A DNA stretch of 36,306 nt from Beijerinckiaceae bacterium. Lineage in GTDB: Bacteria > Bacteroidota > Bacteroidia > Chitinophagales > Chitinophagaceae. Under the pieces are notes generated by a model. The model ran no database searches. It worked only from the letters and a program-made list of their open reading frames with translations, and was not told where the DNA came from. Shown here in pieces: positions 21,665 to 28,860 of this stretch. How positions within the stretch are numbered: position 1 is the first letter of the stretch; every line of letters starts with the position of its first letter. The position numbers were made by a program, and so were the translations under genes. The stretch is taken from NCBI GenBank assembly GCA_903970475.1, contig CAJCIQ010000059.1, positions 1 through 36,306 on the forward strand, written 5' to 3'.

Positions 21665-22918
21665 CTAATTCCAACGAATGGTCTTAACGGGAGAGATTTT
21701 CCGGATCAATTGCACCGGGATCAACAATACCAAAAAGCAGATCACGAGTGTGGCCACATCCACGGCTATTACCTGCCACCAAACAATCCGGACAGGAGCC
21801 ACATCCACGTAATAGGCATCCTCATCCAATTTGATCAGCCCCGTAGCTTGCTGGAGCCAGCATAGGCCCAATCCCATAATATTGCCGAGCAACAGACCCC
21901 ATCCTGTAATGAGGGCGGCATGGGATAGGAATATGCCCTGTATGACCATCTGCATACTGCCAAGGGCTTTGAGGATACCCACCATACGAACCCTTTCCAA
22001 TACCAGGATGATCAGGCAGGTGATGAGGTTGAGCAAGGCTACCACCATCATGATGACCAATACCAATACTTTGGTGAGGTCCTGGATATTGAGCCAGTCA
22101 AATATGTTGGGATATACTTCTTTGATGGTATGGCTGTTCCAGCCTTCCGGAAGGTAGTTTTTGATGGAATCATTGACTACGCCCATCTGACGGTAATCCT
22201 TGGCTGTTACTTCGTATCCCCCAATCAGGGTGGAATCCCAGTCATTGAGCCTGCGCACCAGGTTCATGTCTCCGAGTGCAAAGTGTTGGTCATATTGGTC
22301 AATGCCCGTTTTATATATACCAGCGACCTGGAGTTTGCGTACCCGGTAATTGTTCCCTTGAATAAAGTAGACCAATACATCATCTCCTACATGAAGTTTG
22401 AGCTGAGATGCAGTATATTGAGATAAATCAATCTGGTGGCTATAGCCGCTGTCGGCAAAGCTGATCCACTTACCCTGACGGAGGAAGGAAGACAGGCGAT
22501 CGAAATGGAAATCTTTTTCTACCCCTTTGAATAATATTGCCTCAATTCCTTCGTTGCTTTTGAGCATAGCAGATTTGGTAGCAAACGCATCTACAGTAGC
22601 TACGCCAGGATTGTGTTGTATGGACCGGAGCACGGTGTCGTTTTTCTCAATGGGCATTTCCTCCGCCATATTGGCCTGACTGGGATCATAATGTTCCACC
22701 CGGATATGACCCCAGAAACTGAATACCTTTTGACTCACTGCATACTGGAAGCCATTGGCAAAGGACAGGGCTACCAGCATCACGGCCACACTAAGGGTAG
22801 TGGCAATGGTGGCCAGCCTAATGATGAAACGGGAAAAAGTCCGTTGTGGATTGAAGGCTATGCGCTGAGCGATGAACCGGGCTATACTCAATTGGGCAAT
22901 GAACCGGGCTATATTCAA
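21665..22918 (-). CDS. FtsX/LolC-LolE-type ABC transporter permease
   Basis: The 417-residue protein has a first membrane helix (LATIATTLSVAVMLVALSF, about 34-52), a periplasmic domain (about 55-280), then three helices at about 287-312 (VLVLVIMMVVALLNLITCLII), 335-360 (FLSHAALITGWGLLLGNIMG) and 378-402. The C-terminal FtsX part has ERVRMVGILKALGSMQMVIQ (about 315-334), the coupling element. This is the topology of LolC/LolE, the permease that extracts lipoproteins for transport to the outer membrane; the ATPase is not adjacent. The start is a TTG (22918): no ATG exists before the first helix. A 27-nt tandem duplication doubles both the TTG and the IARFIAQ motif, so 22891 is a second possible TTG start. 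Confidence 0.85.
   Translation of the reverse strand: MNIARFIAQLSIARFIAQRIAFNPQRTFSRFIIRLATIATTLSVAVMLVALSFANGFQYAVSQKVFSFWGHIRVEHYDPSQANMAEEMPIEKNDTVLRSIQHNPGVATVDAFATKSAMLKSNEGIEAILFKGVEKDFHFDRLSSFLRQGKWISFADSGYSHQIDLSQYTASQLKLHVGDDVLVYFIQGNNYRVRKLQVAGIYKTGIDQYDQHFALGDMNLVRRLNDWDSTLIGGYEVTAKDYRQMGVVNDSIKNYLPEGWNSHTIKEVYPNIFDWLNIQDLTKVLVLVIMMVVALLNLITCLIILVLERVRMVGILKALGSMQMVIQGIFLSHAALITGWGLLLGNIMGLGLCWLQQATGLIKLDEDAYYVDVAPVRIVWWQVIAVDVATLVICFLVLLIPVQLIRKISPVKTIRWN
22865..22918 (-). repeat. 27-nt tandem duplication at the permease start
   Basis: Two 27-nt units (22918-22892 and 22891-22865) each begin with TTG and encode (M/L)-(N/S)-IARFIAQ. They differ at four of 27 positions, mostly synonymous. 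The duplication keeps the frame and copies a possible start codon. Confidence 0.85.
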
Positions 22919-22924
22919 AGGATG

Positions 22925-22932
22925 TACATTTG
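22925..22932 (+). promoter_or_regulatory. TAnnTTTG -7 box for the DUF5103 gene
   Basis: TACATTTG fits the consensus, 16 nt before the ATG at 22949. Confidence 0.6.
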
Positions 22933-22948
22933 TTGATCTGTAAAACTA

Positions 22949-24256
22949 ATGGATTTGAATAACTCTTTGAAAGCAAAACTACTCCTGATCGCAGGGCTTC
23001 TGTTTGGGTTCCCTTTGTTTGCATCTGCACAGGACGACGATGGGGGATCCCATATTTTTAAAGCCAATATCCATAGTGTTCAGTTATACGCTAAGGGATC
23101 TCAGGTGGTAGTACCGGTTATTCCCTTAAGTGGGGGAGACCTGCTTACCCTTCATTTTGATGACCTGGATGGGGACGTGAAATCGTACGCCTATGTCTAT
23201 GAATTAAGAAATGCAGATTGGAGTCCGGCGTCCATGAACACCATGGAATATACTTCTGGATTGGGTGGTCCCACCATCAATGATTACAAGTTATCCTCCC
23301 TGTCTATAACCAAGTATACCCATTATACAGCAACCATACCCGATCCCAGTTACAGGCCTACCAAAGGAGGAAATTACCTCCTGAAGGTATACCAGAACGG
23401 GGACCCTTCCGATGTGGTATTTCAAGTGCGGATGTTGGTAGTGAATAATACCATGCCGGTTACTGCTCAGGTCAATCCTCCCTTTGGAAGTGATGTCCAC
23501 GCTACCCATCAAAGGATTGATTTTAGTGTCGCTATGGGAAACCGTCAGTTCAACAATCCTGTACAGGAAACGAAAGTTACCTTGCTGCAAAACTGGTCCT
23601 GGGCTTCTGCTCACTACGACGTCAGACCCTCCTTTGTACAGAATGGTGCTTTACAATATAATCCCGAAACCGATGCTGTGTTTCCGGGCACCAGGGAATG
23701 GCGTTGGCTGGATATGAGGAGTACCCGCTTTCAAAGCGACCGTTTAGCTAAAATGGTGGTGGGGCCAGACAGGTTTGATATTGAAGTCAGGACAGATCAA
23801 TCCAGGCTAAGTTTTCCTTATGCCCCTTACCAGGATCAGAATGGGGCCTTTTCCATTACGACGACTGACCTCATTACAGTGGCGACCCAGGGAGATTATG
23901 CGCACGTAGGCTTTACCTATGCTCCCCCGGATGGACAACCCTATGAAGGTAAGACCCTTTACCTCTACGGGGCACTGACCAACTATGCGTTTAACGATTC
24001 CTCGAAAATGGTTTGGGATCCGGAAAGGAAAGTGTATCATAATACCCAGTTCCTCAAAGAGGGCTACTATGATTACTTCTATGTTCTCCGGGATTCTGAT
24101 GGCAATATCGACTTTTCCCAAACGGAAGGCAATTTCTATGACACAGAGAACGAATACTTGATCTTGGTGTATTACAGGCCTTTAGGGGGGAGATTTGATG
24201 AATTGGTGGGTTTGACCAGGGTGAATTCTCTGAGTAACAGAAACGCCCAACAGTAA
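22949..24256 (+). CDS. Type IX secretion system plug protein (DUF5103)
   Basis: The 435-residue protein starts with a signal peptide (LLLIAGLLFGFPLFASAQ; cleavage expected after ASA at about residue 27). The mature region is all-beta: HIFKANIHSVQLYAKGSQVV, then LTLHFDDLDGDVKSYAYVYE, then YDFNDSSK-like (NYAFNDSSKMVWDPERKVYH) and the conserved YDYFYVLRDSDG element (about 372-383). It ends with FYDTENEYLILVYYRPLG, typical of DUF5103. The family has been assigned as the plug that closes the periplasmic side of the SprA translocon in the type IX secretion system, which exports gliding and surface proteins in Bacteroidota. The gene is divergent from the permease and stands before the SRP RNA. Confidence 0.85.
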   Translation: MDLNNSLKAKLLLIAGLLFGFPLFASAQDDDGGSHIFKANIHSVQLYAKGSQVVVPVIPLSGGDLLTLHFDDLDGDVKSYAYVYELRNADWSPASMNTMEYTSGLGGPTINDYKLSSLSITKYTHYTATIPDPSYRPTKGGNYLLKVYQNGDPSDVVFQVRMLVVNNTMPVTAQVNPPFGSDVHATHQRIDFSVAMGNRQFNNPVQETKVTLLQNWSWASAHYDVRPSFVQNGALQYNPETDAVFPGTREWRWLDMRSTRFQSDRLAKMVVGPDRFDIEVRTDQSRLSFPYAPYQDQNGAFSITTTDLITVATQGDYAHVGFTYAPPDGQPYEGKTLYLYGALTNYAFNDSSKMVWDPERKVYHNTQFLKEGYYDYFYVLRDSDGNIDFSQTEGNFYDTENEYLILVYYRPLGGRFDELVGLTRVNSLSNRNAQQ

Positions 24257-24286
24257 TAAACTGTTTTTGGAGTTAGCCTAATTCCC

Positions 24287-24294
24287 TATCTTTG
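24287..24294 (+). promoter_or_regulatory. -7 box of the SRP RNA gene
   Basis: TATCTTTGC fits the consensus, with a TTTTTGG -33-like element (24264-24270) 17 nt upstream. The predicted start at about 24298-24300 coincides with the first base of the RNA stem. Confidence 0.75.
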
Positions 24295-24298
24295 CAAC

Positions 24299-24393
24299 GG
24301 CAAGTCTCATACGACCAGCTCCTGTTGAACTCCCCCAGGGCCGGAAGGCAGCAAGGGTACGCGGTTGTAGCGGTGCGATGTGAGTAACTTGCC
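24299..24393 (+). ncRNA. ffs: Signal recognition particle RNA (4.5S type)
   Basis: The conserved SRP apical segment is present: CCAGGGCCGGAAGGCAGCA (about 24335-24353), with the GGAA tetraloop and the internal loops that bind Ffh. The two ends, GGCAAGTCTCA (from 24299) and TGTGAGTAACTTGCC (to 24393), pair to close a single long hairpin, as expected for the short bacterial form. A T run follows (24395-24400). The -7 box fits exactly. The RNA acts in cotranslational targeting of membrane proteins. It stands alone between the plug protein and the transaldolase-like gene. Confidence 0.93.
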
Positions 24394-24458
24394 ATTTTTT
24401 ATTTTCCCCTATTTATATGAAATTAGCATACACCTAAACATCAAAAAAATAAGCAGCT

Positions 24459-25115
24459 ATGAAATTTTTTATCGATACAGCAAATCTGGAACAGATTAAG
24501 GAAGCACATGAGCTCGGTATTCTGGACGGTGTAACCACCAATCCATCCTTAATGGCAAAAGAAGGGATCAAAGGTAAAGATGCTGTTTACAAACACTATA
24601 AGACCATCTGCGAAATCGTTAAAGACGGTGACATCAGTGCAGAGGTTATTTCCACTACATTCAACGAAATCATTGAGGAAGGTAAGTCGCTGGCTGCCAT
24701 CCATCCCAATATCATCGTTAAGGTTCCCATGATCAAGGACGGCGTAAAAGCCATCAAGTGGTTTACCGACAACGGTATCCCCACCAACTGTACCCTGGTA
24801 TTTTCTGCCGGTCAGGCCATTCTGGCTGCTAAAGCAGGTGCCAAATACGTTTCTCCTTTCATTGGTCGTATTGATGACAGCAATTGGGACGGCGTTGAGC
24901 TGATTGCTCAAATTGCCCAGATCTATAGCCTCCAAGGTTTCCATACCGAGATCCTGGCTGCTTCTATCCGCAGTTCTTTGCACATTGTAAAATGTGCGGA
25001 AGCCGGAGCCGATGTAGTTACCTCTCCGCTGGAACCCATTTTGGGCCTCCTGAAGCACCCCCTGACCGATCTTGGCCTGGCAAAATTTTTGGAAGATGCA
25101 AAGAAATTTGCATAA
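24459..25115 (+). CDS. Transaldolase-like / fructose-6-phosphate aldolase family
   Basis: The 218-residue TIM barrel starts MKFFIDTANLEQIKEAHELG, has TTNPSLMAKEG (about 26-36), the Schiff-base lysine in NIIVKVPM (Lys88), CTLVFSAGQA (about 111-120) and SPFIGRIDD (about 132-140). It belongs to the small single-domain subfamily that includes both E. coli FSA and bacterial transaldolases. Residue 134 is Phe, aligned with E. coli FSA Tyr131 and with the transaldolase Phe178. That position is known to switch activity between aldolase and transaldolase, so transaldolase (sedoheptulose-7-phosphate + glyceraldehyde-3-phosphate) is the better call. It is upstream of, but separate from, the histidine operon; the his promoter begins 7 nt after its stop. 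Confidence 0.9.
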   Translation: MKFFIDTANLEQIKEAHELGILDGVTTNPSLMAKEGIKGKDAVYKHYKTICEIVKDGDISAEVISTTFNEIIEEGKSLAAIHPNIIVKVPMIKDGVKAIKWFTDNGIPTNCTLVFSAGQAILAAKAGAKYVSPFIGRIDDSNWDGVELIAQIAQIYSLQGFHTEILAASIRSSLHIVKCAEAGADVVTSPLEPILGLLKHPLTDLGLAKFLEDAKKFA

Positions 25116-25121
25116 GCCCCC

Positions 25122-25129
25122 TATATTTG
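25122..25129 (+). promoter_or_regulatory. -7 box of the his operon
   Basis: TATATTTGC fits the consensus and is followed by ATCC and then the leader-peptide ATG (25135), 5 nt after the last G. Transcription should begin at or just before the ATG, so the leader peptide would be translated from a nearly leaderless mRNA. Confidence 0.7.
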
Positions 25130-25134
25130 CATCC

Positions 25135-25185
25135 ATGAACAGTTTAGTACATATCCATCATCATCATTTCTCCTCCGAGAGGTGA
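25135..25185 (+). CDS. hisL: his operon leader peptide
   Basis: The 16-residue frame reads MNSLVHIHHHHFSSER, with five His codons (one CAT at 25150 and four consecutive CAT at 25156-25167), followed by TGA 25183-25185. This is the classic attenuator peptide design: ribosomes stall at the His codons when charged tRNA-His is scarce. It lies between the his -7 box and a strong terminator. The stop codon sits inside the proposed antiterminator arm (25181-25188). Confidence 0.92.
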   Translation: MNSLVHIHHHHFSSER

Positions 25186-25253
25186 GCCGGTGTTGTTTGT
25201 GTATACCACTATAACATAATTCAAGGTTCGCCCAGCAGGCGAACCTTTTTTTT
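25181..25253 (+). terminator. his attenuator: antiterminator arm and rho-independent terminator
   Basis: Terminator: AAGGTTCGCC (25223-25232), loop CAGCA, GGCGAACCTT (25238-25247), running into eight T (25246-25253). Antiterminator: GGTGAGCC (25181-25188, containing the TGA) can pair with GGTTCGCC (25225-25232) over all eight positions using two wobbles, which would take away the terminator's 5' arm. A ribosome at the stop codon covers 25181-25188 and lets the terminator form; a ribosome stalled on the His codons at 25150-25167 leaves it free. This is inference from base pairing, but the geometry is complete. Confidence 0.85.
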
Positions 25254-25310
25254 ATACCTACCCCTAGGGGTTGTTCTGGAAAACTTACCCTAGGGGTAGG
25301 TATAAAAAAA
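25247..25310. repeat. 23-bp perfect inverted repeat sharing the terminator T tract
   Basis: 25247-25269 (T run, ATACC, TACCCCTAGGG) is the exact reverse complement of 25288-25310 (CCCTAGGGGTAGGTATA then A run), with an 18-nt loop. The left arm includes the T tract of the his attenuator. In each arm the CCCTAGGG core is itself palindromic. Confidence 0.85.
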
Positions 25311-25320
25311 CATTAATGAT

Positions 25321-25340
25321 CCGAGGGGCGCGCCCCTCGG
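25321..25340. repeat. 20-bp perfect palindrome
   Basis: CCGAGGGGCG joined to its reverse complement CGCCCCTCGG with no loop. It lies between the his attenuator and hisG and would be a cruciform or RNA hairpin of unknown role. Confidence 0.8.
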
Positions 25341-25352
25341 ACTCCCCCTGAG

Positions 25353-25476
25353 GGCGTCAGCCTTCGGGAACGGCTGACGCCGAAAGACAGGGCTGACGCC
25401 GAAAGACAGGGCTGACGCCGAAAGACAGGGCTGACGCCGAAAGACAGGGCTGACGCCGAAAGACAGGGCTGACGCC
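25353..25476. repeat. 19-bp tandem repeat array (five units plus partial), with an inverted leading copy
   Basis: GGCTGACGCCGAAAGACAG is repeated five times at 25372-25466 with no change, then GGCTGACGCC once more (25467-25476). A leading inverted copy GGCGTCAGCC (25353-25362) pairs with the first unit. All is inside the 350-nt leader between hisL and hisG. No spacers, so it is a minisatellite and not CRISPR. Confidence 0.9.
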
Positions 25477-25535
25477 GGGGGACACAACAAAGACAGCGAC
25501 GCGGGCGAAGCCTGCGCCACCTATAAATAACATGT

Positions 25536-26402
25536 ATGAAACAAGAGATCAAACTCAGGATCGGGATCCAAAAGTCTGGGCGTTTGCATGAGGACTCTAT
25601 GAAACTGCTCAAAGAATGCGGCATAGAGGTATCCAATGGCGTCAATAAGCTGAAAACAGAAGCCAGCAATTTTCCTTTGGAGCTGTTTTTTTTCAGGGAT
25701 GATGATATACCCCAGTACGTGGAAGATTCAGTGGCTGATTTAGGAATAGTGGGAGAAAACGTCGTATACGAAAAGAATAAAAAAATTACTGTAGTAGAGA
25801 AGTTGGGCTTCGGGAAATGCAGACTTTCCATCGCTGTGCCTAAAGGAGAAAACTATGAAGGTCCGGCTTACCTGAGTGGGAAGCGCATTGCTACCACTTA
25901 TCCGGTGTTGGTTGACCGGTTCCTCAAAGAGCAGGGTGTAGAGGCGGAAATCCATGAAATCAGCGGAAGCGTGGAAATCGCCCCCGGCATTGGACTGGCC
26001 AGCGCGATCTGTGATCTGGTATCGAGTGGGAGCACCCTGTTTATGAATGGGCTCCAGGAGGTACAACCCATCCTTCAGTCCCAGGCGGTATTGATCCGCA
26101 ATAATGCATTGGATCCCGAACGGATGGCCATTCTTTCCAAACTCCTGTTTCGCATACAGGCGGTGAAAAAAGCAAAAAACAACAAGTACATACTCCTCAA
26201 TGCGCCCAACGATCGGTTGCAGGAGATCATAGGTCTGCTTCCCGGGATGAAAAGCCCTACGGTACTTCCTTTGGCGGAGGCGGGCTGGAGCTCCGTACAT
26301 AGCGTACTGAATGAAAATGAATTCTGGGAAATCATTGAAAAGCTCAAAGACGCCGGGGCACAGGGCATATTGGTTGTACCCATAGAAAAAATGATTGTCT
26401 GA
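25536..26402 (+). CDS. hisG: ATP phosphoribosyltransferase, long form (HisG)
   Basis: HisG joins PRPP and ATP, the committed step of histidine synthesis. The 288-residue protein has the periplasmic-binding-like catalytic core: IGIQKSGRLHEDS (about 9-21), DIPQYVEDSVADLGIVGENV (about 54-73), and the PRPP loop EISGSVEIAPGIGLASAICD (about 142-161). The C-terminal ACT-like regulatory domain (about 210-288, KYILLNAPNDRLQEIIG to IVVPIEKMIV) binds histidine for feedback inhibition, so no HisZ partner is needed. ATG 25536 lies far downstream of the promoter, behind the attenuator and repeat array. Its stop overlaps the hisD start (TGATG). Confidence 0.96.
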   Translation: MKQEIKLRIGIQKSGRLHEDSMKLLKECGIEVSNGVNKLKTEASNFPLELFFFRDDDIPQYVEDSVADLGIVGENVVYEKNKKITVVEKLGFGKCRLSIAVPKGENYEGPAYLSGKRIATTYPVLVDRFLKEQGVEAEIHEISGSVEIAPGIGLASAICDLVSSGSTLFMNGLQEVQPILQSQAVLIRNNALDPERMAILSKLLFRIQAVKKAKNNKYILLNAPNDRLQEIIGLLPGMKSPTVLPLAEAGWSSVHSVLNENEFWEIIEKLKDAGAQGILVVPIEKMIV

Positions 26403-27679
26403 TGCAGATCTATTATAACCCTTCCCGGGAAGAATGGGAGCAGTTGATCAAGCGCCCAACAGCGGACTCAGGATATATTTTGCCCAAAGTCAAAGAGATG
26501 CTGGAGCAGGTAAAGTCAAAGGGCGATCATGCGGTAAGGGCTTATACGGAAAAGTTTGATGGCGCGCTGGTAACGCGATTGAAATTAACCGAAGCCGAAA
26601 TCGAAGAGGGGGCAGCGGCTACACCGGCGCATTTGAAGATAGCCATGAGCCAAGCAAAGGCCAATATCGAATTATTCCATAGCGCCTGTAAAGAAAAAGA
26701 ATCCATTGTAGAGACGATGCCAGGGGTAAAGTGCTGGCGCAAGTCGGTGGGCATAGAAAGGGTGGGGCTTTATATACCAGGGGGTTCTGCTCCTTTATTT
26801 TCGACATTACTGATGCTGGGTATTCCGGCAAAGTTGGCAGGTTGTATGGAAATCCTGCTTTGTTCCCCTCCTGACGCCAAGGGCAATCTGCACCCAGCCA
26901 TTCTTTATGCCGCCAAATTGGTTGGTATCAAAGAGGTGTATAGGATAGGAGGTGTGCAAGCCATTGGTGCCATGGCTTATGGTACGGACAGTGTGCCTCA
27001 GGTGTACAAGATATTCGGTCCGGGAAACCAGTATGTGACTGCTGCCAAGCAACTGATTCAACAGGAAGGGGTAGCCATAGACATGCCCGCAGGTCCTTCT
27101 GAAGTATGTGTGCTGGCTGACGAAACAGCCAACCCCGCCTTTGTGGCGGCAGACTTACTCTCTCAGGCGGAACATGGAGCAGATTCTCAGGTATTACTGG
27201 TAACTACGCATGGACCCTTAGCGGGGCAAGTGGTTGCTCAGGTAAAGGATCAGTTAAAAGACTTGCCCCGCAAAGATCTGGCAGAAAGAGCATTGGAACA
27301 TAGCCGGATTGCGGTGATGGAGGATATGGGCCAGGCTATGGCATTGGTTAATGCCTATGCAGCTGAACACCTGATCCTGGCTTGTGCCGAAGCAGAACAG
27401 TTGTCTGAGCAGGTGGTAAATGCCGGTTCGGTTTTCATAGGGCACTACAGTCCGGAAAGCGCAGGTGATTATGCCAGCGGCACCAACCATACGTTGCCCA
27501 CCAATGGATATGCCCGTGCGTATAGCGGCGTGAGCGTAGACAGCTTCGTTCGCAAAATTACCTTTCAGCAACTCTCCAGGGAAGGCCTGGAAGGACTGGG
27601 CGCTACGGTGGTGACTATGGCCGAGGCCGAAGGCCTGAAGGCTCACGCCAAGGCTGTGGAGGTCAGGCTAAACCAGTAG
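26402..27679 (+). CDS. hisD: Histidinol dehydrogenase (HisD)
   Basis: HisD oxidises histidinol to histidine in two NAD-dependent steps, the last reactions of the pathway. The 425-residue protein has GVERVGLYIPGGSAPLFSTL-like (IERVGLYIPGGSAPLFS, about 117-133), GPGNQYVTAAKQLI (about 206-219), MPAGPSEVCVLADE (about 228-241), DLLSQAEHGADSQ (about 252-264, zinc ligands Gln and His) and the late ASGTNHTLPTNGYARAYSG (about 358-376). All catalytic landmarks are in place. It overlaps hisG by one base, so the two are translationally coupled. Confidence 0.96.
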   Translation: MQIYYNPSREEWEQLIKRPTADSGYILPKVKEMLEQVKSKGDHAVRAYTEKFDGALVTRLKLTEAEIEEGAAATPAHLKIAMSQAKANIELFHSACKEKESIVETMPGVKCWRKSVGIERVGLYIPGGSAPLFSTLLMLGIPAKLAGCMEILLCSPPDAKGNLHPAILYAAKLVGIKEVYRIGGVQAIGAMAYGTDSVPQVYKIFGPGNQYVTAAKQLIQQEGVAIDMPAGPSEVCVLADETANPAFVAADLLSQAEHGADSQVLLVTTHGPLAGQVVAQVKDQLKDLPRKDLAERALEHSRIAVMEDMGQAMALVNAYAAEHLILACAEAEQLSEQVVNAGSVFIGHYSPESAGDYASGTNHTLPTNGYARAYSGVSVDSFVRKITFQQLSREGLEGLGATVVTMAEAEGLKAHAKAVEVRLNQ

Positions 27680-27732
27680 CAGGCGGTGCAAATCGGACCG
27701 GATTAATAAACAATAAATGATGCTCCTATTTT

Positions 27733-28791
27733 ATGGATTTCAATATAGACCAATTACTCAGGGAAAACATTAAAAAGTTGGTTCCCTATTCCTCAGCCAG
27801 GGACGAGTTCAAAGGGGAAGCCAGCGTATACCTGGACGCCAATGAGAATGCCTATGGATCTCCCCTGCCTAAGGATTACAACCGTTATCCTGATCCCCTG
27901 CAATGGAAGCTCAAGGAGCGTATAGCAGAAATCAAAGGTGTGCCTGCCCCTCACATTTTCATTGGAAATGGGAGCGATGAAGTCATTGATATTTTGTTCA
28001 GGGCCTTTTGCAATCCTGGAAAGGACAACGTAATCATTTGTCCGCCCACGTATGGTATGTATGAGGTAAGCGCCAATATCAACGACATTGAATTGCGCAA
28101 AGCGCCCTTGACGCCTGATTTTCAACTGGACCTGGATACGATGGAGCAGCTGGTGGACGAACATACCAAACTTGTTTTTGTTTGCAGTCCGAATAACCCA
28201 ACGGGAAATTCCCTGGACAGGGCGGATATTGAAATGCTGTTGAACAATTTCAAGGGTATAGTAGCCATCGACGAGGCCTATATCAATTTCTCCAGACACC
28301 GGTCCTTCATACAGGAGTTGACGGAATATCCGAACCTGGTCGTGATGCAAACCTTATCCAAAGCCTGGGGGCTGGCGGCGCTCAGGGTGGGTATGGCTTT
28401 TAGTTCCACGCCTATCATTGACGTGATGAATAAGGTTAAACCTCCGTATAACGTCAATCAGGCCTCCCAGGAACTGGCTTTGCAAGCATTAAACAACATT
28501 AATCAGGTCAACGGATGGATCCGGGAAACTGTGCAGGAAAGGGAAAGGGTAGCACAAGCACTGAGCTTACTGCCACAAGTATTGAAGGTATATGCCAGTG
28601 ATGCCAATTTCATTTTGGTGAAGACCATCGATGCCAATGCCATATATGATTCCCTGGTGGAAAAGGGCATCATTGTCCGCAATCGCAGCAAGGTCATGCT
28701 CTGTGAGGGTTGCCTAAGGATAACCATTGGCAGGCCCGAAGAGAATGAACGATTACTGGAAGGGATCAAAGCCTATGGGCACTCATCCTAA
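27733..28791 (+). CDS. hisC: Histidinol-phosphate aminotransferase (HisC)
   Basis: HisC is a PLP enzyme that transaminates imidazole acetol-phosphate with glutamate. The 352-residue fold type I protein has YLDANENAYGSPLPKDYNRY (about 33-52), GNGSDEVIDILFRAF (about 79-93), CSPNNPTGN (about 151-159), DEAYINF (about 179-185) and the PLP lysine in TLSKAWGLAALRVG (about 209-222, Lys in LSK). The gene follows hisD after 53 nt and precedes the cytochrome c gene. Confidence 0.96.
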   Translation: MDFNIDQLLRENIKKLVPYSSARDEFKGEASVYLDANENAYGSPLPKDYNRYPDPLQWKLKERIAEIKGVPAPHIFIGNGSDEVIDILFRAFCNPGKDNVIICPPTYGMYEVSANINDIELRKAPLTPDFQLDLDTMEQLVDEHTKLVFVCSPNNPTGNSLDRADIEMLLNNFKGIVAIDEAYINFSRHRSFIQELTEYPNLVVMQTLSKAWGLAALRVGMAFSSTPIIDVMNKVKPPYNVNQASQELALQALNNINQVNGWIRETVQERERVAQALSLLPQVLKVYASDANFILVKTIDANAIYDSLVEKGIIVRNRSKVMLCEGCLRITIGRPEENERLLEGIKAYGHSS

Positions 28792-28860
28792 GATTAGCCC
28801 TGAGGCCAGGGCTGGATCAGGTCTTATGCCTTAATTTTACCCATCCTCAAAACCTATGGT

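Noticed and set aside
24459-25115. Transaldolase-like gene as part of the his operon
   Set aside because: A separate promoter box (25122) and leader peptide follow it, so the his operon starts after this gene.
25372-25476. Regular repeats that could suggest a CRISPR array
   Set aside because: Units of 19 bp are joined directly with no unique spacers and no cas genes nearby; it is a minisatellite.
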